Positions 8,902 to 15,939 of a DNA stretch of 64,000 bases are shown here, piece by piece. The translations under genes and the position numbers were made by a program. The DNA lies in assembly GCF_029223485.1 (NCBI RefSeq), contig NZ_JARHTP010000008.1, forward strand, positions 124,001 to 188,000, read 5' to 3'. The DNA is from Streptomyces coacervatus. GTDB taxonomy: Bacteria > Actinomycetota > Actinomycetes > Streptomycetales > Streptomycetaceae. The number at the start of each line of letters is the position of its first letter. The first letter of the stretch is position 1. The notes under the pieces are model-generated. The model was not told where the DNA came from. It ran no database searches and was given only the letters and a program-made list of their open reading frames with translations.

Positions 8902-9765
8902 TTACCAGTTCGGGGGGCTTGCGATCGAACGTGCCAGTACGTCGTCCAGGACCCTTGCCGTCTGGGGGACGTCGAGTTGGCTGTTGTCGATGATCGGGAG
9001 GCCCGAGCCGTACCAGCCCGCCATGCGGCCGTGGATGCGGGCGACCTCCTCGTCGGTGAGGCGGCGGTTGCCGGCGCGCTCCGCATTGCGTTCCAGTACG
9101 ACCTCCAGGCCGGGGAGGAGGACGACCGGGAGCAGGCCGGGGCCCACGTGGCGCTTCCAGCCGCCGAGGCCGACGACCGGGCGGTCGGGGAAGACGGCGT
9201 CGTCGAGGATGCAGGAGATGCCGTTGGCCAGGAAGTTGCGGGCGGCGAAGCCGCAGGTGCGGCGGGCCAGGCGGTACTGGGCCTCGGAGTTGTCGTTCCA
9301 GCCGGACTGGGGGTCGGCAAAGCCCGAGCGGACCCATTCGCGTACGTCGTCGAGACTGATGTGGGCGGTGGGGACCCGACGGTGGTCCGCCCAGTACTTG
9401 GCGACGCTCGTCTTGCCGGCGCCCGCGGGGCCGATGAGCAGCACCGCGAGGGTCGTGGCGGTCGTATCGGGCGCTGTGGTGGCGGGCGGTGCGCTGGGCA
9501 TGGCGACGGGGCCGCCGGGTGGCAGCGGGACATGGCCGGTGGTGTCCGGTGGCTGGGCCGGGGCGTGCTGCGGTGCGGGCGGGGCCGGTGACGGGGGCAC
9601 CTGGGGGTAGCCCGGTGCCGGGGGCGGCGGGGGCACGGGGGCGGGGCCCTGGTGCGGGCCCGCCTGATGCGGACCCGGCTGGTGTGCGGCCGGCGACCAG
9701 CCGGCGGCCGGTCCGTGCCCCGGCTGATGGGGCGGCGGCAGCGGAGAACCCACTGCGTGCTGCAT
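8902..9765 (-). CDS. P-loop ATPase/kinase-like protein with Pro/His/Gln-rich N-terminus
   Basis: A 287-residue protein, function unknown. The first 110 or so residues are low complexity, rich in Pro, His, Gln and Ala. Then comes a nucleotide-binding domain with Walker A GPAGAGKTSVAK and an ISLDDVREWVR segment, like AAA_33-type small-molecule or polynucleotide kinases. I chose the ATG at 9765 (MQHAVGSPLP). The longer frame to 9891 would put its coding sequence through the hairpin at 9844-9873 and has no good ribosome binding site. It follows aroB in the same direction; a link to the shikimate pathway is not evident. Confidence 0.75.
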   Translation of the reverse strand: MQHAVGSPLPPPHQPGHGPAAGWSPAAHQPGPHQAGPHQGPAPVPPPPPAPGYPQVPPSPAPPAPQHAPAQPPDTTGHVPLPPGGPVAMPSAPPATTAPDTTATTLAVLLIGPAGAGKTSVAKYWADHRRVPTAHISLDDVREWVRSGFADPQSGWNDNSEAQYRLARRTCGFAARNFLANGISCILDDAVFPDRPVVGLGGWKRHVGPGLLPVVLLPGLEVVLERNAERAGNRRLTDEEVARIHGRMAGWYGSGLPIIDNSQLDVPQTARVLDDVLARSIASPPNW

Positions 9766-9843
9766 CCGGTGCCACTCCGTCTCGTACAGGCAATTGGCGC
9801 TGGCAGCGGGGTCCGAGGCCCGCTCCCTACCGAACGGTACCTT

Positions 9844-9873
9844 CCCCGGCCGCCGTTTGGTGAACGGCCGGGG
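9844..9873 (-). terminator. hairpin between aroB and the ATPase gene
   Basis: CCCCGGCCG at 9844-9852 pairs with CGGCCGGGG at 9865-9873, 58 bases after the aroB stop. It probably ends or attenuates the aroCKB transcript. There is no T-run. Confidence 0.6.
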
Positions 9874-9930
9874 ACGGCCCGAAGTGCCCATGTCCGTAAG
9901 GCAAATAGGACGGATGACGCCCTCGTGGAC

Positions 9931-11022
9931 TTACTCGCCCACTTCGCCGTATGCGGCCAGCAGGACGGCCGGGTCGGGGCCTTCCAGGACGGTCGGCTTG
10001 GCCAGGCCGTCCAGGACGATGAAGCGCAGCAGGTCGCCGCGGGACTTCTTGTCGACCCTCATGGTCTCCAGCAGCTTGGGCCACTGGTCGTGACGGTAGT
10101 GGAGGGGGAGGCCGACCGATTCGAGGACCGTGCGGTGGCGGTCGGCCGTGGCGTCGTCCAACCGGCCTGCGAGACGGCCGAGTTCGGCGGCGAAGTGCAT
10201 GCCGACCGAGACCGCGGCGCCGTGCCGCCACTTGTAGCGTTCGTTCTTCTCGATGGCGTGCGCCAGGGTGTGCCCGTAGTTGAGGATCTCCCTGAGGCCC
10301 GACTCCTTGAGGTCGGACGAGACGACCTCGGCCTTGACCCGGATGGAGCGCTCGATGAGCTCGGCGGTGTGCGGGCCCGCCGGGGAGCGGGCGGCCTGCG
10401 GGTCGGCCTCGATCAGCTCCAGGATCACCGGGTCGGCGATGAAGCCCGCCTTGATGATCTCGGCGAGCCCGGAGACGTAGTCGTTGACCGGGAGGGAGTC
10501 CAGTGCGGCCAGGTCGCACAGCACACCGGCGGGCGGGTGGAAGGCGCCGACGAGGTTCTTGCCCTCGGCGGTGTTGATGCCGGTCTTGCCGCCGACCGCG
10601 GCGTCCACCATGGCCAGCACGGTGGTCGGGATCGCGATCCAGCGCACCCCGCGCAGCCAGGTGGCGGCCACGAACCCGGCGAGGTCCGTGGTGGCGCCGC
10701 CGCCGACGCCCACGATGACGTCGGTGCGGGTGAACCCGGACTGGCCGAGCGCCTTCCAGCAGTAGGCGGCGACCTCGGCGGTCTTGGCCTCCTCCGCGTT
10801 CGGCACCTGGATGGCGACGACCTCGAAGCCCTGTCCGGCCAGGTCGGCACGGAGCGCGTCACCGGTCTCGGCGAGCGCCTCGGGGTGCACGATGGCGACC
10901 CGCTTGGCCTTGTCGCCGATCAACCCGCCCAGTTCGCCCAGCAGTTGACGCCCCACCAGGACCTCGTACGGTTCGCTGCCCGCGGTACCGCCGACCTGGA
11001 TCCGGGTGACTGCCTCGCTCAT
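9931..11022 (-). CDS. aroB: 3-dehydroquinate synthase
   Basis: Second shikimate-pathway step, DAHP to 3-dehydroquinate, NAD+- and metal-dependent. It has 363 residues. The nucleotide/active-site block GGGATTDLAGF is at 107-117, and ..NYGHTLAHAIE.. carries the metal histidines. The frame is open far upstream, but the ATG at 11022 gives the normal N-terminus and overlaps the aroK stop by 4 bases. It works in sequence with AroE, AroK and AroC encoded just upstream. Confidence 0.96.
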   Translation of the reverse strand: MSEAVTRIQVGGTAGSEPYEVLVGRQLLGELGGLIGDKAKRVAIVHPEALAETGDALRADLAGQGFEVVAIQVPNAEEAKTAEVAAYCWKALGQSGFTRTDVIVGVGGGATTDLAGFVAATWLRGVRWIAIPTTVLAMVDAAVGGKTGINTAEGKNLVGAFHPPAGVLCDLAALDSLPVNDYVSGLAEIIKAGFIADPVILELIEADPQAARSPAGPHTAELIERSIRVKAEVVSSDLKESGLREILNYGHTLAHAIEKNERYKWRHGAAVSVGMHFAAELGRLAGRLDDATADRHRTVLESVGLPLHYRHDQWPKLLETMRVDKKSRGDLLRFIVLDGLAKPTVLEGPDPAVLLAAYGEVGE

Positions 11023-11534
11023 GCTTCCTTCAACTCCAGTGCGTCCAGGGCGACTTGGGTGACTTCTTCGGGCGTACGGCCGTCGGTCGCGACGACGGCC
11101 GTGGCGACCTCCTCGTACAGATGGCGACGGGCCTCCATCAGCTCGCGCCACTGCTTGCGCGGGTTGACGGCGAGCAGCGGGCGGGCCGCGTTCAACCCGG
11201 TGCGCTTGACGGCCTCTTCGACGTCCATCGAGAGATAGACCACGCGCTGCCCGGCCAGCAGCGCACGCGTGTCCGCGTCCAGGATCGATCCGCCGCCGAG
11301 GGCGAGAACGCCGTCGTGCTCGGCCAGCGCCCGGTGCACGGCGGCCTTCTCGATCGCGCGGAAGGCCGGCTCGCCCTCGTCCACGAAGATCTCCGCGATC
11401 GTGCGGCCCTGCTCGGCCACGATGTCGTCGTCGGTGTCCCGGTAGGCGACGCCGAGCCGCTCGGCCAGCAGCCGCCCGACGGTGGACTTGCCCACGCCCA
11501 TCGGACCGACAAGGACCAGCTGTACAGCGGTCAT
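11019..11534 (-). CDS. aroK: shikimate kinase
   Basis: Phosphorylates shikimate to shikimate-3-phosphate. It has 171 residues. Walker A GPMGVGKS is at 10-17, the substrate Asp lies in YRDTDDDI, FRAIEK follows, and the GGGSI loop is present. The ATG overlaps the aroC stop (ATGA) and its own stop overlaps the aroB start, giving a translationally coupled aroC-aroK-aroB series. Confidence 0.96.
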   Translation of the reverse strand: MTAVQLVLVGPMGVGKSTVGRLLAERLGVAYRDTDDDIVAEQGRTIAEIFVDEGEPAFRAIEKAAVHRALAEHDGVLALGGGSILDADTRALLAGQRVVYLSMDVEEAVKRTGLNAARPLLAVNPRKQWRELMEARRHLYEEVATAVVATDGRTPEEVTQVALDALELKEA

Positions 11535-12715
11535 CGGATGGCCAGGTTGTCGAGGTAGGACTGCACATTGCGGCGGGTCTCGGGCACGCTGTCGCCGCCG
11601 AACTTCTCCGCCACCGCGTCCGCCAGGACGAGCGCGACCATCGCCTCGGCGACGATGCCGGCCGCCGGCACCGCGGACACGTCGGAGCGCTGGTGGTGCG
11701 CCTGGGTCGCCTCGCCGGTGGACACGTCCACGGTCTGCAGGGCCCGCGGCACGGTCGCGATCGGCTTCATCGCGGCCCGCACCCGCAGCAGCTCACCGGT
11801 GCTCAACCCGCCCTCGGTGCCGCCGGAGCGGCCGGAGACACGCCGGATGCCCTCGGGCGTGTTGACGATCTCGTCGTGCGCCTTCGAGCCGGGCACCCGC
11901 GCGAGTTCGAAGCCGTCGCCGAGCTCGACGCCCTTGATGGCCTGGATACCCATGAGGGCACCGGCCAGCCGGGCGTCCAGCTTGCGGTCCCAGTGCACGT
12001 GCGAGCCGAGGCCCACCGGAACCCCGTAGGCCAGGATCTCGACCACACCGCCGAGGGTGTCGCCGTCCTTGTGAGCCTGGTCGACCTCGGCCACCATCGC
12101 CTTCGACGCGTCCGCGTCCAGGCAGCGCAGCGGGTCGGCGTCCAGCTTCTCGACGTCGGCCGGCGTGGGGTACACACCCTGGGGAGCCTTCACGGAGCAC
12201 AGCTCCACGACGTGCGAGACGATCTCGACGCCGGCCGTCTCCTTCAGATACGACCGGGCCACCGCGCCCAGCGCCACGCGCGCCGCGGTCTCCCGGGCGG
12301 AGGCCCGCTCCAGGATCGGCCGGGCCTCGTCGAAGCCGTACTTCTGCATGCCCGCGAGGTCGGCGTGGCCGGGGCGCGGGCGGGTCAGCGGGGCGTTGCG
12401 GGCCAGGCCGGCGAGGATCTCCGGGTCGATGGGGTCGGCCGCCATGACCTGCTCCCACTTGGGCCACTCGGTGTTGCCCACCATGATCGCAACCGGCGAA
12501 CCGAGGGTCAGACCGTGCCGCACGCCGCCGAGGAAGGTGACCTCGTCGCGCTCGAACTTCATGCGCGCGCCGCGGCCATAGCCGAGCCGCCGCCGCGCCA
12601 GATGGTCCGCAACCATCTCCGTCGTGATCGGCACGCCGGCGGGAAGGCCCTCCAGCGTCGCGACAAGTGCGGGACCGTGGGACTCCCCCGCGGTCAGCCA
12701 ACGCAGCCTGCTCAA
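11531..12715 (-). CDS. aroC: chorismate synthase
   Basis: Last common step to chorismate, needing reduced FMN. It has 394 residues. Signatures are GESHGPAL near the N-terminus, GRGARMKFERDE, RPGHADLAGMQKYG and ERASARETAARVA. The TTG start at 12715-12713 is preceded by GAGGAG at 5-base spacing. No ATG or GTG nearby gives the family N-terminus MSRLRWLTAGESHG. A 154-bp gap to aroE may hold a promoter for aroCKB. Confidence 0.96.
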   Translation of the reverse strand: MSRLRWLTAGESHGPALVATLEGLPAGVPITTEMVADHLARRRLGYGRGARMKFERDEVTFLGGVRHGLTLGSPVAIMVGNTEWPKWEQVMAADPIDPEILAGLARNAPLTRPRPGHADLAGMQKYGFDEARPILERASARETAARVALGAVARSYLKETAGVEIVSHVVELCSVKAPQGVYPTPADVEKLDADPLRCLDADASKAMVAEVDQAHKDGDTLGGVVEILAYGVPVGLGSHVHWDRKLDARLAGALMGIQAIKGVELGDGFELARVPGSKAHDEIVNTPEGIRRVSGRSGGTEGGLSTGELLRVRAAMKPIATVPRALQTVDVSTGEATQAHHQRSDVSAVPAAGIVAEAMVALVLADAVAEKFGGDSVPETRRNVQSYLDNLAIR

Positions 12716-12819
12716 CGATGCTCCTCAGTGCTCGCGCCCTGGTACTGCCCTGCGTACGCGCGTCCTCGCGTACGGCGACGGCCCGACCAGGTGCGCGGCC
12801 CTGGCCCGCCAACCTCGAT

Positions 12820-12837
12820 CCTCCCACGTCCGGGAGG
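12820..12837 (-). terminator. small hairpin in the aroE-aroC gap
   Basis: CCTCCC (12820-12825) and GGGAGG (12832-12837) are inverted around six bases, 32 bases after the aroE stop. This is a weak terminator or attenuator candidate. Little else is recognisable in the 154-bp gap. Confidence 0.4.
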
Positions 12838-12869
12838 CGGCACCGATCCGAGTCCGACAAACGGACAGA

Positions 12870-13685
12870 TCAGCCCAGCCGCGCGGCCTCGCGCATCGAG
12901 GCGAGCGGGGAACGCGGGTCGCCGGTGAACTGGCGGAACTGGAAGACCGCCTGGTGCACCAGCAGGTCGAGGCCGCTGAGCACCTGTCCGCCCCGCTCCT
13001 GCCAGGCCGCGGCGAGAGGGGTGGGCCAGGGTTCGTAGAGCACGTCGAAGAGGGTGCCGACCTGCGCGGGGACCTGCCCGGCCAGCTCGTCGGTGCCTCC
13101 TGCGGGCGTGGTCGAGATGACCAGGGGTGCGTCGAAGGCCCGTACCGCGTCCGCCCAGTCGGCCGGGCGGACCTGTACGCCGAGCCGCTCTCCCCACTGC
13201 CGCATCTCGTCCGCACGCCGCTCGCTGCGCACGTACACGGTGACCTCGCCGACGCAGATCCGGGCGAGCGCCGCGAGGGCCGACGAGGCGGTGGCGCCCG
13301 CGCCCAGGATCGCCGCCGAGTCGGTCTTCTCCACACCGCGCTCGTGCAGCGCGGCCAGCAGGCCGGGGATGTCGGTGTTGTCGCCGACCTTTCGCCCGTC
13401 GGGCCGGAACACCACGGTGTTGACCGCCTCCACCGAGGCCGCCGTGTCGGTGATCTCGTCGAGCAGCGGGATCACCGCACGCTTCAGCGGCATGGTCAGG
13501 GAGAGCCCCGCCCACTCGGGGCCCAGCTGCGCGAGGAACCCGGGCAGCGCCGCCTCGTCGATCTCGAACCTGTCGTACGACCAGTCGTCCAGGCCGAGCG
13601 CCCGGTACGCCGCGTTGTGCAGCTGCGGCGACAGGGAGTGGGCGATGGGCGAGCCGAGCACGGCCGCCCGTCGGGTTGCTGACAT
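12870..13685 (-). CDS. aroE: shikimate dehydrogenase (NADP-dependent)
   Basis: Reduces 3-dehydroshikimate to shikimate. It has 271 residues. The substrate serines are S17 and S19 in HSLSP, the catalytic Lys68 is in MPLKR, N89 in EAVNT, D105 in GDNTDIPG, and the nucleotide-binding loop is ILGAGATASS. The ATG at 13685 overlaps the mltG stop by one base. The aro set here lacks aroQ and aroA, which must lie elsewhere. Confidence 0.95.
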   Translation of the reverse strand: MSATRRAAVLGSPIAHSLSPQLHNAAYRALGLDDWSYDRFEIDEAALPGFLAQLGPEWAGLSLTMPLKRAVIPLLDEITDTAASVEAVNTVVFRPDGRKVGDNTDIPGLLAALHERGVEKTDSAAILGAGATASSALAALARICVGEVTVYVRSERRADEMRQWGERLGVQVRPADWADAVRAFDAPLVISTTPAGGTDELAGQVPAQVGTLFDVLYEPWPTPLAAAWQERGGQVLSGLDLLVHQAVFQFRQFTGDPRSPLASMREAARLG

Positions 13686-15346
13686 CAGCTCTTTTTCCTC
13701 GACGCATTGAATTCGTCGACCAGCTTGTTGTGCTCGGCGAGCGTCTTCGTGAACTGGCTGGTCTTCCCGTCCAACGAGATGAAGTAGTACCAGCCGTCGT
13801 GCGTCGGGTCGAGCGCGCCCTTGAGCGCCAGTTCGCCGGGGTTGTCGATCGGGCCAGGAGGCAGGCCCTTGACGTAGTACGTGTTGTACGGGTTGTTGTA
13901 CTTGCGCAGCTCGGCGATGCTCAGGTCGATCTTGGTCTGGTTCTTGATGTAGTTGTACGTCGAGTCGAACTCGAGTGAGCCGTAGGTCTCGGGGTTCGCG
14001 GGCTTGAGGCGGTTGTAGACGACCTCGGCCATCTTGCGGAAGTCGTCGTGGCTGGTGCCCTCGGCCTGCGCCAGGCTCGCCACGGTGAGCAGCTGCCAGG
14101 GGCTGTCGAGGCCGAGGCTCTTCGCCTTCTTCGCCAGGCCGAGTTCCTCGTACTTGTCGTTGGCGCGGGTGACCATGTCCTTCAGGACGGCCTCGGGCTT
14201 CTGGCCCTTCGTGACCGCGTAGCTGGAGGGGTAGAGGAATCCTTCCAGCGGATCCTTCAGGTTCGGGTGGTTCAGCGCCCAGGCGGGCAGGCCGAGCTTC
14301 TTGTAGTCCGCCTTCGCGATCTTCGCCGTGGTGCCGTCCGCCACTTCGAGGCGTTTGTCGATCAGCTCGTAGATCTTCGTGTTGCGCATGCCCTCGGCGA
14401 GGATCAGGTTGTCGCGGCTCTTGTTGCTGAGCATCAACTCGACCGCGCTCGCGGCCGACATGTGCTTCTGCAGCGTGTAGACGCCGTCCTGGATCTTCTT
14501 GCCGTCGGGGTTCGACTGCTGCGCGGAGACGAACGCGTCGACACTCTCGACGACGCCCGCTGCCTTCAGCTTCTGGCCGATCACATAGCCGCCGGCACCC
14601 TTGGGGATGGTGACGTTGACCCGCTCGCCGTTCCCGCTGCCCGCGTAGTCGGCCGCCGCGCCGAAACGATCCTTGTAGAAGTGGTAGCCGAAATAGCCGA
14701 CCCCTCCGACGCCTCCGGCGAAGATCGCCACCAGTACGAGGCAGGCGCAGCCGCTGCGGCGCTTCTTCGGCTTCTTGCCGCCGCGGGCCTTGCGGCCGGA
14801 ACGCGGTTCGTCGTCCTCGTCCTCGTCGTCCTCACCGCCGGCGAAGAAGGCGTGTTCTCCCTGGTCGGGGCCGGGATCCCAGTCGGTCCGCGGCTCGGGC
14901 TCGGCCTGCCTGCGGCCGGGCGGCTCGGGCGGCGGATAGGCGTCGGGCGTGCCGTAGTAGTCGGACTGGTCGCCGCCGTATGCGGCGGCCTGCTGGGCGT
15001 ACGGGTCCGACGGGTCGGTGTACTGGACGTGCGTGTGCGTGCCGGTGCCCCAGCTGCCCTGGTCGTACGACTGCTGGCCCTGACCTGCGTAGTACTGCTG
15101 GTCGTAGCCCTGGTACTGCTGCTGCGGATACTGCTGCTGCGCCTGGCCGTAGGTGGACTGTCCGCCGTCGCCCCAGTCACCGTAGTGCTGCTGCTGCTGC
15201 GGCTGCTGCGGATAGTGCTGCGGCTGGCCGCCGTAGGGGGACTGCTGGCCCGCCTGGGCCTGCTGTCCCCCCCATCCGTCGTCCCCGTACAACGGGTCCT
15301 CCGGATTCCACGGTTCGGAGCCTTGGCCCCGGCCATACTCAGTCAT
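13685..15346 (-). CDS. mltG: MltG/YceG-like endolytic transglycosylase, long cytoplasmic N-terminus
   Basis: Membrane-anchored YceG-family protein, proposed to release nascent glycan strands and end peptidoglycan elongation. It has 553 residues. A Gln/Tyr/Gly/Pro-rich cytoplasmic tail (about 25-135) is followed by an acidic stretch (171-181), a Lys/Arg cluster, one membrane segment (199-220) and an extracellular LysM-like plus YceG region ending ..GLPPGPIDNPG. In the catalytic block the residue aligned with the Glu of E. coli ASIVEKE is Gln427 (VASLAQAEG); E429 remains. It lies between ruvX and aroE, the usual order. Confidence 0.9.
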   Translation of the reverse strand: MTEYGRGQGSEPWNPEDPLYGDDGWGGQQAQAGQQSPYGGQPQHYPQQPQQQQHYGDWGDGGQSTYGQAQQQYPQQQYQGYDQQYYAGQGQQSYDQGSWGTGTHTHVQYTDPSDPYAQQAAAYGGDQSDYYGTPDAYPPPEPPGRRQAEPEPRTDWDPGPDQGEHAFFAGGEDDEDEDDEPRSGRKARGGKKPKKRRSGCACLVLVAIFAGGVGGVGYFGYHFYKDRFGAAADYAGSGNGERVNVTIPKGAGGYVIGQKLKAAGVVESVDAFVSAQQSNPDGKKIQDGVYTLQKHMSAASAVELMLSNKSRDNLILAEGMRNTKIYELIDKRLEVADGTTAKIAKADYKKLGLPAWALNHPNLKDPLEGFLYPSSYAVTKGQKPEAVLKDMVTRANDKYEELGLAKKAKSLGLDSPWQLLTVASLAQAEGTSHDDFRKMAEVVYNRLKPANPETYGSLEFDSTYNYIKNQTKIDLSIAELRKYNNPYNTYYVKGLPPGPIDNPGELALKGALDPTHDGWYYFISLDGKTSQFTKTLAEHNKLVDEFNASRKKS

Positions 15347-15419
15347 CGATCCCCTAGAGCCGCGAGGCGGCGGTTACGCGGCTTTTGGCCGGGTATCCGT
15401 CCCGCCTCTTGCTGTGCAG

Positions 15420-15437
15420 CCGCTGTTCGAACAGCGG
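15420..15437. promoter_or_regulatory. perfect 18-bp palindrome upstream of mltG
   Basis: CCGCTGTTCGAACAGCGG is fully self-complementary. It lies in the 122-bp ruvX-mltG gap, 74 bases before the mltG ATG. It could be a dimeric-regulator operator, or a hairpin acting on read-through from alaS-ruvX. It does not fit the LexA box, because GAAC and GTTC are in the opposite order. Confidence 0.45.
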
Positions 15438-15468
15438 CGCAGTCGCGCGGAACGTTACCGTATCGCGA

Positions 15469-15939
15469 TCAGATGACCACTTCGACGCCCTCGCCGGGTG
15501 CTTTACCTGACACCCGTTCGGATTCGAGCGCCTGCTGGAGGATGATCACAGCGGCGGCCTGGTCGATGACCGAGCGGCCCTTCTTCGACTTCACGCCCGA
15601 GGCGCGCAGTCCCTGACTGGCCGTCACCGTGGTCATCCGCTCGTCGACGAGCCGGACCGGGACGGGGGCGATGCCCTTGGCGAGCTCCTGTGCGAAGCCG
15701 CGAACCTTTACCGCGGCGGGGCCCTCGCCCCCCTTGAGGGAGCGAGGGAGGCCGACGACGACCTCGATCGGCTCGTACTCCTCGACGAGTTGCTTGAGCC
15801 GTCGGTGAGCTGCCGGGATGTCCCGGCCGGGGACCGTCTCCACCGGGGTGGCGAGGATCCCGTCGGGGTCGCACGAAGCGACCCCGATCCGGGCGTCCCC
15901 GACGTCGATGGCGAGTCGACGGCCTCTGCGCATCGTCAC
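15469..15939 (-). CDS. ruvX: YqgF/RuvX-type putative pre-16S rRNA nuclease / Holliday junction resolvase-like
   Basis: A 156-residue RNase H-fold protein. The first catalytic Asp is in RLAIDVGDARIGVA, followed by VVGLPRSLKGGEG, VRLVDERMTT and the C-terminal SVIDQAAAVIILQ Asp motif. The family has been linked to 16S rRNA 5' maturation in E. coli and to Holliday-junction resolution in mycobacteria. The ATG at 15939 overlaps the alaS stop by 4 bases. Confidence 0.93.
   Translation of the reverse strand: MTMRRGRRLAIDVGDARIGVASCDPDGILATPVETVPGRDIPAAHRRLKQLVEEYEPIEVVVGLPRSLKGGEGPAAVKVRGFAQELAKGIAPVPVRLVDERMTTVTASQGLRASGVKSKKGRSVIDQAAAVIILQQALESERVSGKAPGEGVEVVI

Noticed and set aside
9766..9891. 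Longer start for the P-loop ATPase at 9891
   Set aside because: It would place its coding sequence through the hairpin after aroB and lacks a ribosome binding site.
15040..15300. CTG-rich short tandem repeats
   Set aside because: They encode the Gln/Tyr-rich tail of MltG; low-complexity coding sequence, not a repeat array.
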